Shown one piece after another: positions 27,239 to 35,362 of a stretch of DNA of 64,000 nucleotides. Position 1 is the first letter of the stretch. Each line of letters opens with the position of its first letter. The notes under the pieces were generated by a model, which saw only the letters and a program-made list of their open reading frames with translations, had not been told where the DNA came from and did not search any database. A program made the position numbers and the translations under genes. The stretch is from Pseudactinotalea terrae (lineage in GTDB: Bacteria > Actinomycetota > Actinomycetes > Actinomycetales > Beutenbergiaceae): contig NZ_WNXZ01000002.1 of NCBI RefSeq assembly GCF_009733845.1, forward strand, positions 1-64,000, given 5' to 3'.

Positions 27239-27982
27239 CTAGACGCCGCGGCCGCTGAGCCAGCCGGCGAGGCGGTCGGGCCGGTCGGTCACGATGCCGT
27301 CGACGCCCGCCTCGAGGGCCAGCGCCCACTGCTCGGGCTCGTTGAGCGTCCACGGGATCACCGTGAGCCCGGCACCCTGCAGCACACCGAGGAGGCTCGG
27401 GTCCTCGAGCAGCCGCCGGCCGTTCGGGTTGCAGCCGCTGACGCCCAGCTCGGACAGCAGGCCGAGCAGGTTGTCAGGGATCTCGTCGATCAGTAGCTCG
27501 CGGCGCAGCTGCGGGGCAGCGTCGCGCGCCGTCGCCATCGTGGCGAGCGAGAAGCTCTCGACGATGAGGCGACCCTCGAGGAAGGGGTGCGTGACGCCGT
27601 CGAGCACTCGCCTGAGAGGTTCGGTCGGCCAGTCGCCCTTGACCTCGAGGACCAGTCCGATCTCGGGATGGGTGCGCAGGAACTCGACCACGTCCGAGAG
27701 CAACGGCACCCGTTCGCCGGCGTAGACCGGCGAGAACCAGGAGCCGGCATCGAGGAGTGCCACCTCGGCCGCGGTGTGCTGCGCGACCGGGCCGGTGCCG
27801 CTCGTGGTCTCGTCGAGTGTGCTGTTGTGGATGACGGCGGCCTCGCCGTCGGACGTCACTTGGATGTCGAGCTCGACGTAGTCCGCGCCGGCTCGCCAGG
27901 CGGCCTCGAACGCGGCCATCGTGTTCTGCGGGGCGATGACGGAGTTGCCGCGGTGCGCGACGATCACGGGGCGCTTGCTCAT
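27239..27982 (-). CDS. Glycerophosphodiester phosphodiesterase
   Basis: A 247-aa GDPD-family TIM barrel. IVAHRGNSVIAPQNT, YVELDIQVTSDGEAAVIHNSTLD and the C-terminal NEPEQWALALEAGVDGIVTDRPD contain the catalytic His pair and metal-binding Glu/Asp residues. It would hydrolyse glycerophosphodiesters to glycerol 3-phosphate and an alcohol, in the cytoplasm since no signal peptide is present. TAGTGT lies 7 nt before its ATG and overlaps the stop of the GNAT gene upstream. Confidence 0.93.
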   Translation of the reverse strand: MSKRPVIVAHRGNSVIAPQNTMAAFEAAWRAGADYVELDIQVTSDGEAAVIHNSTLDETTSGTGPVAQHTAAEVALLDAGSWFSPVYAGERVPLLSDVVEFLRTHPEIGLVLEVKGDWPTEPLRRVLDGVTHPFLEGRLIVESFSLATMATARDAAPQLRRELLIDEIPDNLLGLLSELGVSGCNPNGRRLLEDPSLLGVLQGAGLTVIPWTLNEPEQWALALEAGVDGIVTDRPDRLAGWLSGRGV

Positions 27983-27992
27983 GAGGATGACA

Positions 27993-28553
27993 CTAGGCGT
28001 CCCTCGGCTGCTCGAGCGCGTCGAAGGCTGCCTGCACGGCGGGCGGGTACGCGATCGTGCCGGGCAGCCTGCGATAGCGACTCAGCGGGTGGAGCTGTCC
28101 CGCTGTCGGTGGTGCCCAGTCCGGGAGCGGCAGGGTGACGCCGTGCTCGCGCGCATCCTCGAACCCCAGGCGACCGTAGTAGGCAGGTGACCCTTCAAGG
28201 ACGACGAAGGGCTCGCCGTCGGAGTCCGCCGCCGCGAGAGCGGCTTCCACGAGCGCGCGTCCGATGCCTCCGCGTTGCCGGGCGGGTGCGACGGCGAGCG
28301 GGCTGAGGTTCGGGACCTCGAGCACGGATCCGTCCGCCTGCTCGAGGAAGGCGGTGCCGACCATGACATGCCCGACGATCGTTGCGCCGTCGAGCGCCAC
28401 CAAGCACCAGGCGGGGCGATGGTGCGCGGTCGCGCGCAGGGCGGCGGGGAGCGCGCCGTGCTCCCGGCGGTCGAACGCGGCTGCGTTGACGGCAGCGATC
28501 GCGGCCACCTCGCCGGGATCGGTGGGGTTCTCGGTGCGGATCGTGATCGTCAC
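27993..28553 (-). CDS. GNAT-family N-acetyltransferase
   Basis: A 186-aa acetyltransferase with the acetyl-CoA motif PARQRGGIGRALVEAAL and the typical AYYGRLGFEDAREHG near the end. It resembles the YhbS-like group; the substrate is unknown. GTG start, 7 nt after AAGACT. It lies 10 bp upstream of the GDPD gene in the same direction. Confidence 0.88.
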   Translation of the reverse strand: MTITIRTENPTDPGEVAAIAAVNAAAFDRREHGALPAALRATAHHRPAWCLVALDGATIVGHVMVGTAFLEQADGSVLEVPNLSPLAVAPARQRGGIGRALVEAALAAADSDGEPFVVLEGSPAYYGRLGFEDAREHGVTLPLPDWAPPTAGQLHPLSRYRRLPGTIAYPPAVQAAFDALEQPRDA

Positions 28554-28608
28554 GCCGGCCAGTCTTGCGGCCCCCGATGCAGGCGGTCACGGTCATGTGC
28601 CCGGCTCG

Positions 28609-28614
28609 TATGCT
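28609..28614 (+). promoter_or_regulatory. -10 box TATGCT of a leaderless transcript
   Basis: TATGCT ends 7 nt before the GTG at 28622. There is no Shine-Dalgarno sequence. This supports GTG 28622 over the in-frame ATG at 28610, which lies inside the box. Confidence 0.5.
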
Positions 28615-28621
28615 CGTGCAG

Positions 28622-29092
28622 GTGAGCGAGCCCGAGGGTCTGGTCCGCGTCCGCGCCGACGCCGAGGCGCGGGGCATCCCGATCGAGGTCAAGGAACGCC
28701 CCTATGCGAACAGCCTCGAGGAGGCCGCCGCGATCCTGGGGATCCGCCCGGCCGACATCGCGAAGTCGATCGTGATGCGCGCGGGCAGCGACCAGTACGT
28801 GTTCGCGATCGTGCCGGGCGATGCGTCGGTGTCCTTCGCGAAGCTGCGTGCGCTGCTGGGGGTGAACAAGCTGAAGTTCCCGTCGGCGCAGGAGGCGCTC
28901 GACGCCGTCGGGCACGAGCGAGGGACCATCACCCCGCTGGGGAGCCTGCACGAGTACCCCACCTACGTGGACGCCTCGCTCGCCGGACGGCGCGTCTCGA
29001 TGGGCAGCGGCGCGCACGGGTACAGCGTCTGGGTCGCGGTCGACGATCTCGTGCGCGGCCTCGGCGCGACGCTCGCGGACATCGCCGGCTGA
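28622..29092 (+). CDS. YbaK/ProX-type aminoacyl-tRNA deacylase
   Basis: A 156-aa single-domain editing protein. The conserved Lys is in ADIAKSIVMRAG, and GTITPLGSL and VSMGSGAHGYSV fit the YbaK/ProRS-INS family. Such proteins hydrolyse misacylated tRNA (Cys- or Ala-tRNA-Pro). The start is set at GTG because the promoter -10 box lies 7 nt upstream; an ATG four codons earlier is the alternative. Confidence 0.88.
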   Translation: MSEPEGLVRVRADAEARGIPIEVKERPYANSLEEAAAILGIRPADIAKSIVMRAGSDQYVFAIVPGDASVSFAKLRALLGVNKLKFPSAQEALDAVGHERGTITPLGSLHEYPTYVDASLAGRRVSMGSGAHGYSVWVAVDDLVRGLGATLADIAG

Positions 29093-29125
29093 GGCGGTAG
29101 CGCCCCGCTCGTCGGTGGTCAGGCA

Positions 29126-29131
29126 TAGCGT
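29126..29131 (+). promoter_or_regulatory. -10 box TAGCGT of a leaderless transcript
   Basis: TAGCGT ends 7 nt before the GTG at 29139 of the polymerase IV gene. No ribosome binding site is visible. Confidence 0.5.
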
Positions 29132-29138
29132 GGTCCCC

Positions 29139-30179
29139 GTGGCCCAGGAGGACTCTCCGACGTGGTGGCTGTTCCACGTCGACCTCGACCAGTTCCTCGC
29201 GGCGGTCGAGATCCGGCGGCGTCCGGAGCTGGCCGGCAAGGCCGTCGTGGTCGGCGGGGATGGCGATCCCACGCGGCCCCGGCAGGTGGTCGAGACCGCC
29301 ACCTACGAGGCTCGTGCCCTCGGCGTGCGCAGCGGGATGCCGCTGCGGGCAGCGTTGCGCAAGGCGCCCGACGCCGTGTACCTGCGCAGCGACCACCCCA
29401 CCTACGAGGCCGCCTCCATCGAGGTGATGGACACGCTGCGCACGTTCGGCCACGCGGTCGAGGTCTGGGGGTGGGACGAGGCGTTCCTCGGGGCCGACGT
29501 CGATGACCCGTTCGCGCTCGCCGACCAGATCCGCACCCGGGTGAGGGAGCGGACCGAGCTGAGCTGCGCCGTCGGGATCGGTGACACCAAGGAGCGCGCG
29601 AAGATGGCGACGTCCTTCGGCAAGCCCGGGGGAGTGTTCCGGCTCAGTCGGGACAACTGGTGGGAGCTGATGGGCGCGCGGCCGGCACAGGAGCTGTGGG
29701 GCATCGGCTCGCGCACGTCCGCCAAGCTCGCCGCGCACGGCATCGCCACGATCGCTGACCTGGGTCACGCCGACGAGCAGGCGCTCGCGGGCTGGTTCGG
29801 TCCCACGATCGGGCCGGCGCTGCGGAGGCTCGCGCGCGGCGGAGCGAGCCGCACGGTCTCCACCGAGGCGTGGGTGCGCCGATCGTTGAGCAAGCAGGTC
29901 ACCTACCCCACCGACCTCGCCACCCGCGAGGAGATCTCGACGGCGGTGCTCGCCCTGGTCGACGACGTCCACTCCCTCCTCCTCGAGGAGGGCAGGATCG
30001 CCACCCACGTGGCGGTCACGGTCCGCACCGCGACGTTCTTCACGCGGACGAAGACCGCGAAGCTCGCAGCGCCGACGGTCGACCGCGAGTCGCTGCGGGA
30101 ACGAGCCGAGATCGTGCTCGGCCGCTTCGAGCTCGACCGCCCGGTGCGGCTCCTCGGAGTCAGGTTCGATCTCGAGTAG
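29139..30179 (+). CDS. dinB: DinB2-like DNA polymerase IV (Y family) with Leu steric gate
   Basis: A 346-aa translesion polymerase. The catalytic carboxylates are Asp15 (HVDLDQFLAAVE) and Asp113/Glu114 (WGWDEAFL). Palm, thumb (ELWGIGSRTSAKLAAHGI) and little-finger regions are present. The residue at the steric-gate position, normally Phe or Tyr after the first F of the DxDxFF motif, is Leu20. The protein ends directly after LLGVRFDLE and has no beta-clamp motif. Both traits match mycobacterial DinB2, which is known to insert ribonucleotides readily. GTG start supported by TAGCGT upstream. Confidence 0.92.
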   Translation: MAQEDSPTWWLFHVDLDQFLAAVEIRRRPELAGKAVVVGGDGDPTRPRQVVETATYEARALGVRSGMPLRAALRKAPDAVYLRSDHPTYEAASIEVMDTLRTFGHAVEVWGWDEAFLGADVDDPFALADQIRTRVRERTELSCAVGIGDTKERAKMATSFGKPGGVFRLSRDNWWELMGARPAQELWGIGSRTSAKLAAHGIATIADLGHADEQALAGWFGPTIGPALRRLARGGASRTVSTEAWVRRSLSKQVTYPTDLATREEISTAVLALVDDVHSLLLEEGRIATHVAVTVRTATFFTRTKTAKLAAPTVDRESLRERAEIVLGRFELDRPVRLLGVRFDLE

Positions 30180-30270
30180 CGCTCCCGCCCGGACCCACGC
30201 GTCTCGGTGCCGACGCGCTCGCCCAGACCCGCGCAGGGGTGGAGTCATCGGTGGCTGGGGAGGGCGCCGC

Positions 30271-30276
30271 TAGGGT
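30271..30276 (+). promoter_or_regulatory. -10 box TAGGGT of a leaderless transcript
   Basis: TAGGGT ends 6 nt before the GTG at 30283 of the ROK gene. Confidence 0.45.
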
Positions 30277-30282
30277 TTCGGT

Positions 30283-31449
30283 GTGGTGGAGCGAGCCGGA
30301 GCGGCTGACGGGGTCCGGCAGCGGAACCTGTCCACGGTGCTGCGGCTGATCCATCGGGAGGGGCCGCAGTCGCGCTCGCAGCTGACGGCGACCACGGGGC
30401 TGAACCGTTCGACCGTCGCGGCGCTCGCCGGTGAGCTGGTCGAGCTCGGGCTCGCGCAGGAGCGGGCGCCGGCCGGGACGAACCGCGTCGGCCGGCCCTC
30501 GCCGGTGGTGTCCGCAGATCCCGGCGTGACCGCGATCGCCGTCAACCCCGAGGTCGACGCCGTGACTATCGCCGCCGTCGGGTTCGGCGGCCGCGTGGTG
30601 GTGCGCGAACGTGTCGAGCACGAGTCCCTCGTGACCCCCGAGCAGACGGCGGAGCTGACCAGGTCGGTCATCTCCCGCTGGCAGGAGCGCGAGCTCGACG
30701 GCGCCCGGATCGTGGGCGTGGGCCTCGCCGTGCCGGGGTTGGTGCGGGCCTCGGACGGCCTGGTGCGGCTCGCGCCGCACCTCGAGTGGCGGGACGCCCC
30801 GGTGCGGGACCTGGTCGCCGAGACCACAGGGCTGCCGACGGCGGTGGGCAACGACGCCACGCTCGGCGCCGGTGCTGAGCATCTTTTCGGAGCCGGGCGC
30901 GGCGTGGATGACCTGGTGTACCTCAACGGCGGCGCGAGCGGTATCGGTGGCGGCCTCGTGGTGGCCGGGCGAGCTGTCGCCGGCGCCTCCGGGTATGCCG
31001 GGGAGTTCGGGCAGAACCGGCCGGGGATCATGGAGGCCGCCGACCGCCGCGCCGATGACGGGGTGCTCGAGGACGAGGTCAGCCGGGCCAGGCTGCTCGA
31101 CGTGGTTGGCCTGCACAGCGCCGACGAGCCCACGCTCGCGGCGGCCATCGCCGGCTCTGCGGATCCCGCGGTGGCCGCCGAGGTCGAGCGGCAGCGCCGC
31201 ATCCTCGCGACCGCGCTGTCGAACGCTGTCAACGTGCTCAACCCCTCGGTCGCGATCCTCGGCGGCTTCCTGGCGACCCTCGCCGAACGGGACATGGAGG
31301 GCCTGCTGAGCGCCGTCGTCGAGCAGGTGATCCCAGGCGCCGCCGACGAGCTCGAGTTGCGCGTCGCCGCCCTGGGCGAGGACCGGCTGATGATCGGCGC
31401 CGCCGAAGCCGCTTTCGCCCGGCTCCTCGCCGCCCCGCTCGGTGCCTGA
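30283..31449 (+). CDS. ROK-family transcriptional regulator
   Basis: A 388-aa regulator. The N-terminal MarR-like winged helix (about residues 8-65, LTATTGLNRSTVAALAGELVELGL) is fused to a ROK sugar-kinase-like domain with VGNDATLGAGAEHLFGAG and GASGIGGGLVVAG. The usual zinc motif CxCGxxGCxE after AGEFGQNRP is absent and replaced by acidic text. It is probably a repressor responding to a sugar. The rhamnogalacturonan operon starts 640 bp downstream in the same direction and is the most likely target (inference). Confidence 0.9.
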   Translation: MVERAGAADGVRQRNLSTVLRLIHREGPQSRSQLTATTGLNRSTVAALAGELVELGLAQERAPAGTNRVGRPSPVVSADPGVTAIAVNPEVDAVTIAAVGFGGRVVVRERVEHESLVTPEQTAELTRSVISRWQERELDGARIVGVGLAVPGLVRASDGLVRLAPHLEWRDAPVRDLVAETTGLPTAVGNDATLGAGAEHLFGAGRGVDDLVYLNGGASGIGGGLVVAGRAVAGASGYAGEFGQNRPGIMEAADRRADDGVLEDEVSRARLLDVVGLHSADEPTLAAAIAGSADPAVAAEVERQRRILATALSNAVNVLNPSVAILGGFLATLAERDMEGLLSAVVEQVIPGAADELELRVAALGEDRLMIGAAEAAFARLLAAPLGA

Positions 31450-31545
31450 GCGGCAGCGGCTCTTCCAGTCGGGTACCGGAGTGGCGCTGCGTGACCGCTT
31501 CGATCGGCCGTCGACCGGCTCGGCATGTCGCCGCGCACCCGCCGC

Positions 31546-31750
31546 GTTGCGGAACTGACCCGAACGCCACGGGCGCAACGCGCATGGCAGAGTGCTGTTG
31601 CGGAACTGACCCGAACGCCACGGGCGCAACGCGCATGGCGGAGTGCTGTTGCGGAACTGACCCGAACGCCACGGGCGCAACGCGAACCCGGGACTGCAGT
31701 TGCGGAACTGACTTCCACGCCACCAGGCGCAACGCGCACCCCGGAGTGCA
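31546..31750 (+). repeat. Four tandem 51-52-bp direct repeats
   Basis: Units begin at 31546, 31597, 31648 and 31699, each with GTTGCGGAACTGAC; the last is 52 bp and more diverged. Units 1 and 2 are almost identical. Each unit contains an inner inverted repeat GTTGCG...CGCAAC (22 bp between the arms), so every copy can fold a hairpin. Confidence 0.9.
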
Positions 31751-31972
31751 GTTGCCGCCCGCCGCCTATCCCGGCCCGAGCTCCGCTGCTGAACGCGCGC
31801 CTTCTTCCGTTCACGGCTGCCGATCGCTGGGTTGCTGCTGCTCTCAGGCTGACAGCGGCACATAGCGCGCGTTCGACGCCGGAATCGGGGCCGGGTGCGC
31901 GATCGGCGGCGACTCCGGGGCGGTGTGCGCCTCGGCGGCGGCGTCCGGCTGGGGAGAGGTGCGGGTCTGGGC

Positions 31973-32022
31973 TTGACGACTCGCAGGACTCGCCTGTACC
32001 GTCATGAATCCATTCAATGAAT
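31973..32022 (+). promoter_or_regulatory. Promoter and probable operator of the rhamnogalacturonan operon
   Basis: TTGACG (31973-31978) and TACCGT (31997-32002) are spaced by 18 bp. ATTCAATGAAT (32012-32022), an 11-bp palindrome, lies across the expected start of transcription, where a repressor such as the ROK protein could bind. The first gene starts 64 bp further on behind GAGGGGAG. Confidence 0.6.
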
Positions 32023-32085
32023 CGTTGCCGCTGAGGCGACGAGCGCACGACCTGACGTCGACGGAGATCTCGAGGGGAGCGCCCG

Positions 32086-32760
32086 GTGAGCACGGTCACC
32101 ACGCCCAGGAAAGCGTTTCCCGCATCCTCCGGGCTGCCCGGCGGGCGGCTCTACGACGCGGCCGAGCTCCTCGTTTGGGTCGCCGGGCTCAACTTGCTGG
32201 TGATCGCGTTCTCCCTGCTCGGGGGGATCGTGCTGGGGCTGGCGCCGGCGCTCGTCGCGGCAGCCAGCGTGTCGCGAGCACGAGTGCGTGGCGACGCCCA
32301 GCCGCTGTTCCGGACCTTCGCTCGGGTGTGGCGCCGAGAGCTCCTGCGGGCGAACGCGGTGCTGTGGCCGTTCGCCGCCGTCGCGCTCGTGCTGGGCGCC
32401 AACCTGTACGCGTTCGCCCCCGGTGGGGGTGTGCTCGTGGTGGCGCTGTGGATCGCGCTCGGCGTCGTCGGGATGGCCGCGGTCTTCGCCTTCACGATGT
32501 ACAGCCACTACGACATCCCGCTGCGCACGTATCCCACGACCGCCCTGCGGTACCTCCTCCACGACCTGCCGGCCACCGCGCTCGTCGCCGTGGTCACGGT
32601 GATGGCGGTGCTGCTGGTCCGGTTCCTCCCCGGCCTGCTGCCGGTGCTGGCCATCGGCGCCTGGCTTCACGCGGTCACCGCCATCTGCACCTCCTGCCAC
32701 GCGCGAAACGACCGCCTGGTCGCGGCGCTCTCCGACTCGACCCCGACCCCTTCTGAGTGA
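32086..32760 (+). CDS. DUF624/YesL-family membrane protein
   Basis: A 224-aa membrane protein with about five helices, including LNLLVIAFSLLGGIVLGLAPALVAAASVSR near the N-terminus. It matches the DUF624 (YesL) family, whose genes sit in oligosaccharide-uptake operons with LplB/LplC permeases. A regulatory or accessory role in transport is assumed for the family; the mechanism is unknown. GTG start with a good ribosome site. It is first of the operon, 27 bp before the binding protein. Confidence 0.85.
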   Translation: MSTVTTPRKAFPASSGLPGGRLYDAAELLVWVAGLNLLVIAFSLLGGIVLGLAPALVAAASVSRARVRGDAQPLFRTFARVWRRELLRANAVLWPFAAVALVLGANLYAFAPGGGVLVVALWIALGVVGMAAVFAFTMYSHYDIPLRTYPTTALRYLLHDLPATALVAVVTVMAVLLVRFLPGLLPVLAIGAWLHAVTAICTSCHARNDRLVAALSDSTPTPSE

Positions 32761-32787
32761 CCCTCACTCACCACGAAAGGAACATCT

Positions 32788-34344
32788 ATGAGAATGCGAC
32801 GGATCGCACCGATCGCCACGGCCGTGGCGGGTGCGCTGGTGCTCACCGCCTGCAGCGGTGGCGGCTCCGGCGGAGACGGCGGTGACGGCGGCAACGGTGG
32901 CGGCGACGGCGAGGCGCTCGACGGCCTCACCATCATGGCGCCCTACTTCGCCGAGGTCCCCCCGGAGAGCGACGACCCGGTGGGTGCGGGCCTCAGCGAG
33001 ATCGCGGGCGTGCCGCTCGAGGTCCAGTGGGTGCCCAACTCCTCCTACGGCGAGCGCATCAACACCGTGCTCGCTGGCGACGACATCCCCGATGTCATGG
33101 TGATCACGGGCAAGGACCAGGGATTCGTCTCGACGGCGTTGGCCGGCGGGTTCTGGGACCTCACCGAGTACCTCCACTCGGGCGACTACCCCAACCTGGT
33201 CTCCGAGAACCCCGACGTCGAGCTGAACTCGGGCATCAACGGCCAGATCTTCGGGGTGTACCGTGCGCGCGACATCATCCGCGCCAGCGTCATCATCCGC
33301 CAGGACTGGCTCGACAACCTCGGACTCGAGATCCCCGAGACCACCGACGACCTGTACGAGATCGCGCGGGCCTTCACCGAGGACGACCCCGACGGCAACG
33401 GTGCCGACGACACCTACGGCCTGATCGCGCCGCAGTGGCCCGGCGGCATCGGCACCAACAGCCCGTACGACACGATCGAGGTCTGGTACGGCGCCGGCAA
33501 CATGTGGCGTGACGAGGGCGGCGAGCTCGTCCCGGCCTTCACCACGCCCGAGTGGCGCGAGGCCGTCGAGTTCGAGCGCGACCTCGTGCAGAACGGCTAC
33601 GTCAACCCCGACTACGCGACGATGGACCCGGCCACCTGGAACGAGCCGTTCCTCAACGGCAAGGGCGGCATCATCATCGACGTCCAGTCGCGTGCGGGTC
33701 AGCTGCGCGGGCTGTTCAGCGACGCCGGCGAGGTCCCCGGTGAGAAGGTCGCGCTCGTGGGCCAGCTCGAGGGACCCAACGGCACCTTCGCGCTGCCGAC
33801 CACCGGGTACGCCGGGTTCCTGGCGATCCCGCGGTCCTCGGTGCAGGACGAGGCCCAGCTCGAGCAGGTGCTGCAGATTCTCAACGACCTCAACAGCACC
33901 GAGGCGCAGATCCTCATGAACAACGGCATCGAGGGTGACAACTTCACGGTCGAGGGCGAGTACCTCGTGTGGAACCCGGAGCGTCAGGACTTCACCGACC
34001 AGGTGACCGGTGCCTGGGCGCAGCTCGGCATGAACGTGGCCGGCTACGAGGCCTACCAGGCCAAGCCCGAGACCGAGGACGACGTGGCCTTCAACGACCT
34101 GCGACTGCAGCTTCAGGAGGAGGACGCGGCGAACGCGGTCTTCAACCCGGCGGCGGGTCTGGTCTCGGACACCTACACGACCAACGGCACCCAGCTCGAC
34201 AACATCATCGGCGACGCCCGCATCCAGTACCTCGCGGGTCAGATCGACGACGCAGGGCTCGACGCAGCGATCGAGCTGTGGCGGACCAGCGGCGGCGATG
34301 CCGTGACCGAAGAGATCAACGAGCTCTACAGCCAGCTCGGCTGA
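32788..34344 (+). CDS. Oligosaccharide ABC transporter, solute-binding lipoprotein
   Basis: A 518-aa lipoprotein with lipobox LTAC (Cys about residue 22), followed by a Gly/Asp-rich linker (about 24-45) and a family 1 solute-binding domain of the large LipO/YtcQ type. VITGKDQGFVSTALAGGFWDLTEY and NGQIFGVYRARDIIRASVIIRQDWL are typical. Linked downstream enzymes point to rhamnogalacturonan or related pectin oligosaccharides as ligand. An AAAGGAAC site precedes the ATG. No ATPase gene is present in the operon, so a shared MsmK-type ATPase elsewhere is likely. Confidence 0.92.
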   Translation: MRMRRIAPIATAVAGALVLTACSGGGSGGDGGDGGNGGGDGEALDGLTIMAPYFAEVPPESDDPVGAGLSEIAGVPLEVQWVPNSSYGERINTVLAGDDIPDVMVITGKDQGFVSTALAGGFWDLTEYLHSGDYPNLVSENPDVELNSGINGQIFGVYRARDIIRASVIIRQDWLDNLGLEIPETTDDLYEIARAFTEDDPDGNGADDTYGLIAPQWPGGIGTNSPYDTIEVWYGAGNMWRDEGGELVPAFTTPEWREAVEFERDLVQNGYVNPDYATMDPATWNEPFLNGKGGIIIDVQSRAGQLRGLFSDAGEVPGEKVALVGQLEGPNGTFALPTTGYAGFLAIPRSSVQDEAQLEQVLQILNDLNSTEAQILMNNGIEGDNFTVEGEYLVWNPERQDFTDQVTGAWAQLGMNVAGYEAYQAKPETEDDVAFNDLRLQLQEEDAANAVFNPAAGLVSDTYTTNGTQLDNIIGDARIQYLAGQIDDAGLDAAIELWRTSGGDAVTEEINELYSQLG

Positions 34345-34384
34345 CGGCGCTGCGTGACCTGCTCCTGCCCCCGAGGAAGAGACC

Positions 34385-35362
34385 ATGACCACTGCCACCG
34401 CTGACGTCGAGTCGATCGACGACGGCACCCTGGTCCGGCGCGAGCCACCGCCGAACCGCAGGAACCTGCTGGGCAACCTGGTGCGGTACCGATGGTTGTT
34501 CCTGCTGCTGCTTCCCGGGGTGCTCTACTTCGCGCTGTTCCGGTTCTGGCCGATGTACGGGGCCCAGATCGCCTTCCGGAACTACATCCCCTTCCTCGGG
34601 ATCGAGGGCAGCGAGTGGGTCGGCTGGGAGCACTTCGAGAGCTTCTTCAGCAATCCGGACTTCCCGCGGATCCTGGGCAACACCCTGATCCTGGCGGCGC
34701 TCGGTCTGTTCATCGCGTTCCCGTTGACGATCGTGCTGGCCCTGCTCCTCAACGAGGTGCGCCTGCAGATCCTCAAGCGCACCGTGCAGACCCTGGTCTA
34801 CATCCCGCACTTCCTGTCCTGGACGGTGGTGGTCTCCCTGACCGGGCTGCTGTTCGCCGTCGGCAACGGCCCGCTCTGGACCTTCATCAACGACGCGCTC
34901 GGCAGCAACACCAACTTCCTCGCGGACCCTGACTGGTTCCGCCCGCTGATCCTGCTGCAGTCGGTCTGGAAGAACACCGGATGGGGCACGATCATCTTCC
35001 TGGCCGCGCTGGCCGGCGTCGACCAGGAGCAGTACGAGGCCGCGATCATCGACGGCGCAGGCCGCTGGCAGCGCGTCTGGCACGTGACGTTGCCGGCCAT
35101 CCGCTCCACGATCGTGGTGCTGCTGATCCTGCAGACCGGGAACGTGCTGGACACCGGCTTCGAGCAGATCTACCTGATGTCCAACGCGCTGAACCGCAGC
35201 GTCGCTGATGTGTTCGACACCTATGTGTACTTCACCGGCATCCAGCAGGGTGCCTACTCCTACTCGACGGCGGTCGGGCTGGCCAAGGCGATCGTGGGTC
35301 TCATCCTCATCTTCGGGACCAACGCTCTTGCGAAGCGACTCAAGCAGCCGGGGATCTTCTGA
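34385..35362 (+). CDS. lplB: LplB/YteP-type ABC sugar permease
   Basis: A 325-aa permease with six helices. The EAA loop EQYEAAIIDGAGRWQRVWHVTLP contacts the ATPase. RYRWLFLLLLPGVLYFALFRFWPMYG is the characteristic first segment of the LplB group. The stop overlaps the next permease's start by one base (TGATG). Confidence 0.94.
   Translation: MTTATADVESIDDGTLVRREPPPNRRNLLGNLVRYRWLFLLLLPGVLYFALFRFWPMYGAQIAFRNYIPFLGIEGSEWVGWEHFESFFSNPDFPRILGNTLILAALGLFIAFPLTIVLALLLNEVRLQILKRTVQTLVYIPHFLSWTVVVSLTGLLFAVGNGPLWTFINDALGSNTNFLADPDWFRPLILLQSVWKNTGWGTIIFLAALAGVDQEQYEAAIIDGAGRWQRVWHVTLPAIRSTIVVLLILQTGNVLDTGFEQIYLMSNALNRSVADVFDTYVYFTGIQQGAYSYSTAVGLAKAIVGLILIFGTNALAKRLKQPGIF

Larger units (their letters stand above)
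31450..32085 (+). other. 636-base gene-free stretch with tandem repeats and a promoter
   Basis: No credible gene. Open frames here only translate a 51-bp tandem repeat, which keeps frame because 51 is divisible by three. The second half (31760-31970) shows no clear feature. The promoter of the downstream sugar operon is at 31973-32022. Confidence 0.65.

Noticed and set aside
31546-31750. CRISPR-like array
   Set aside because: The repeats are contiguous with no unique spacers, and no cas genes are nearby.
31491-32007. Open frames with 17-residue repeats, looking like a repeat protein
   Set aside because: They only translate the 51-bp tandem DNA repeat; frames exist on both strands and in more than one phase, with no ribosome site.
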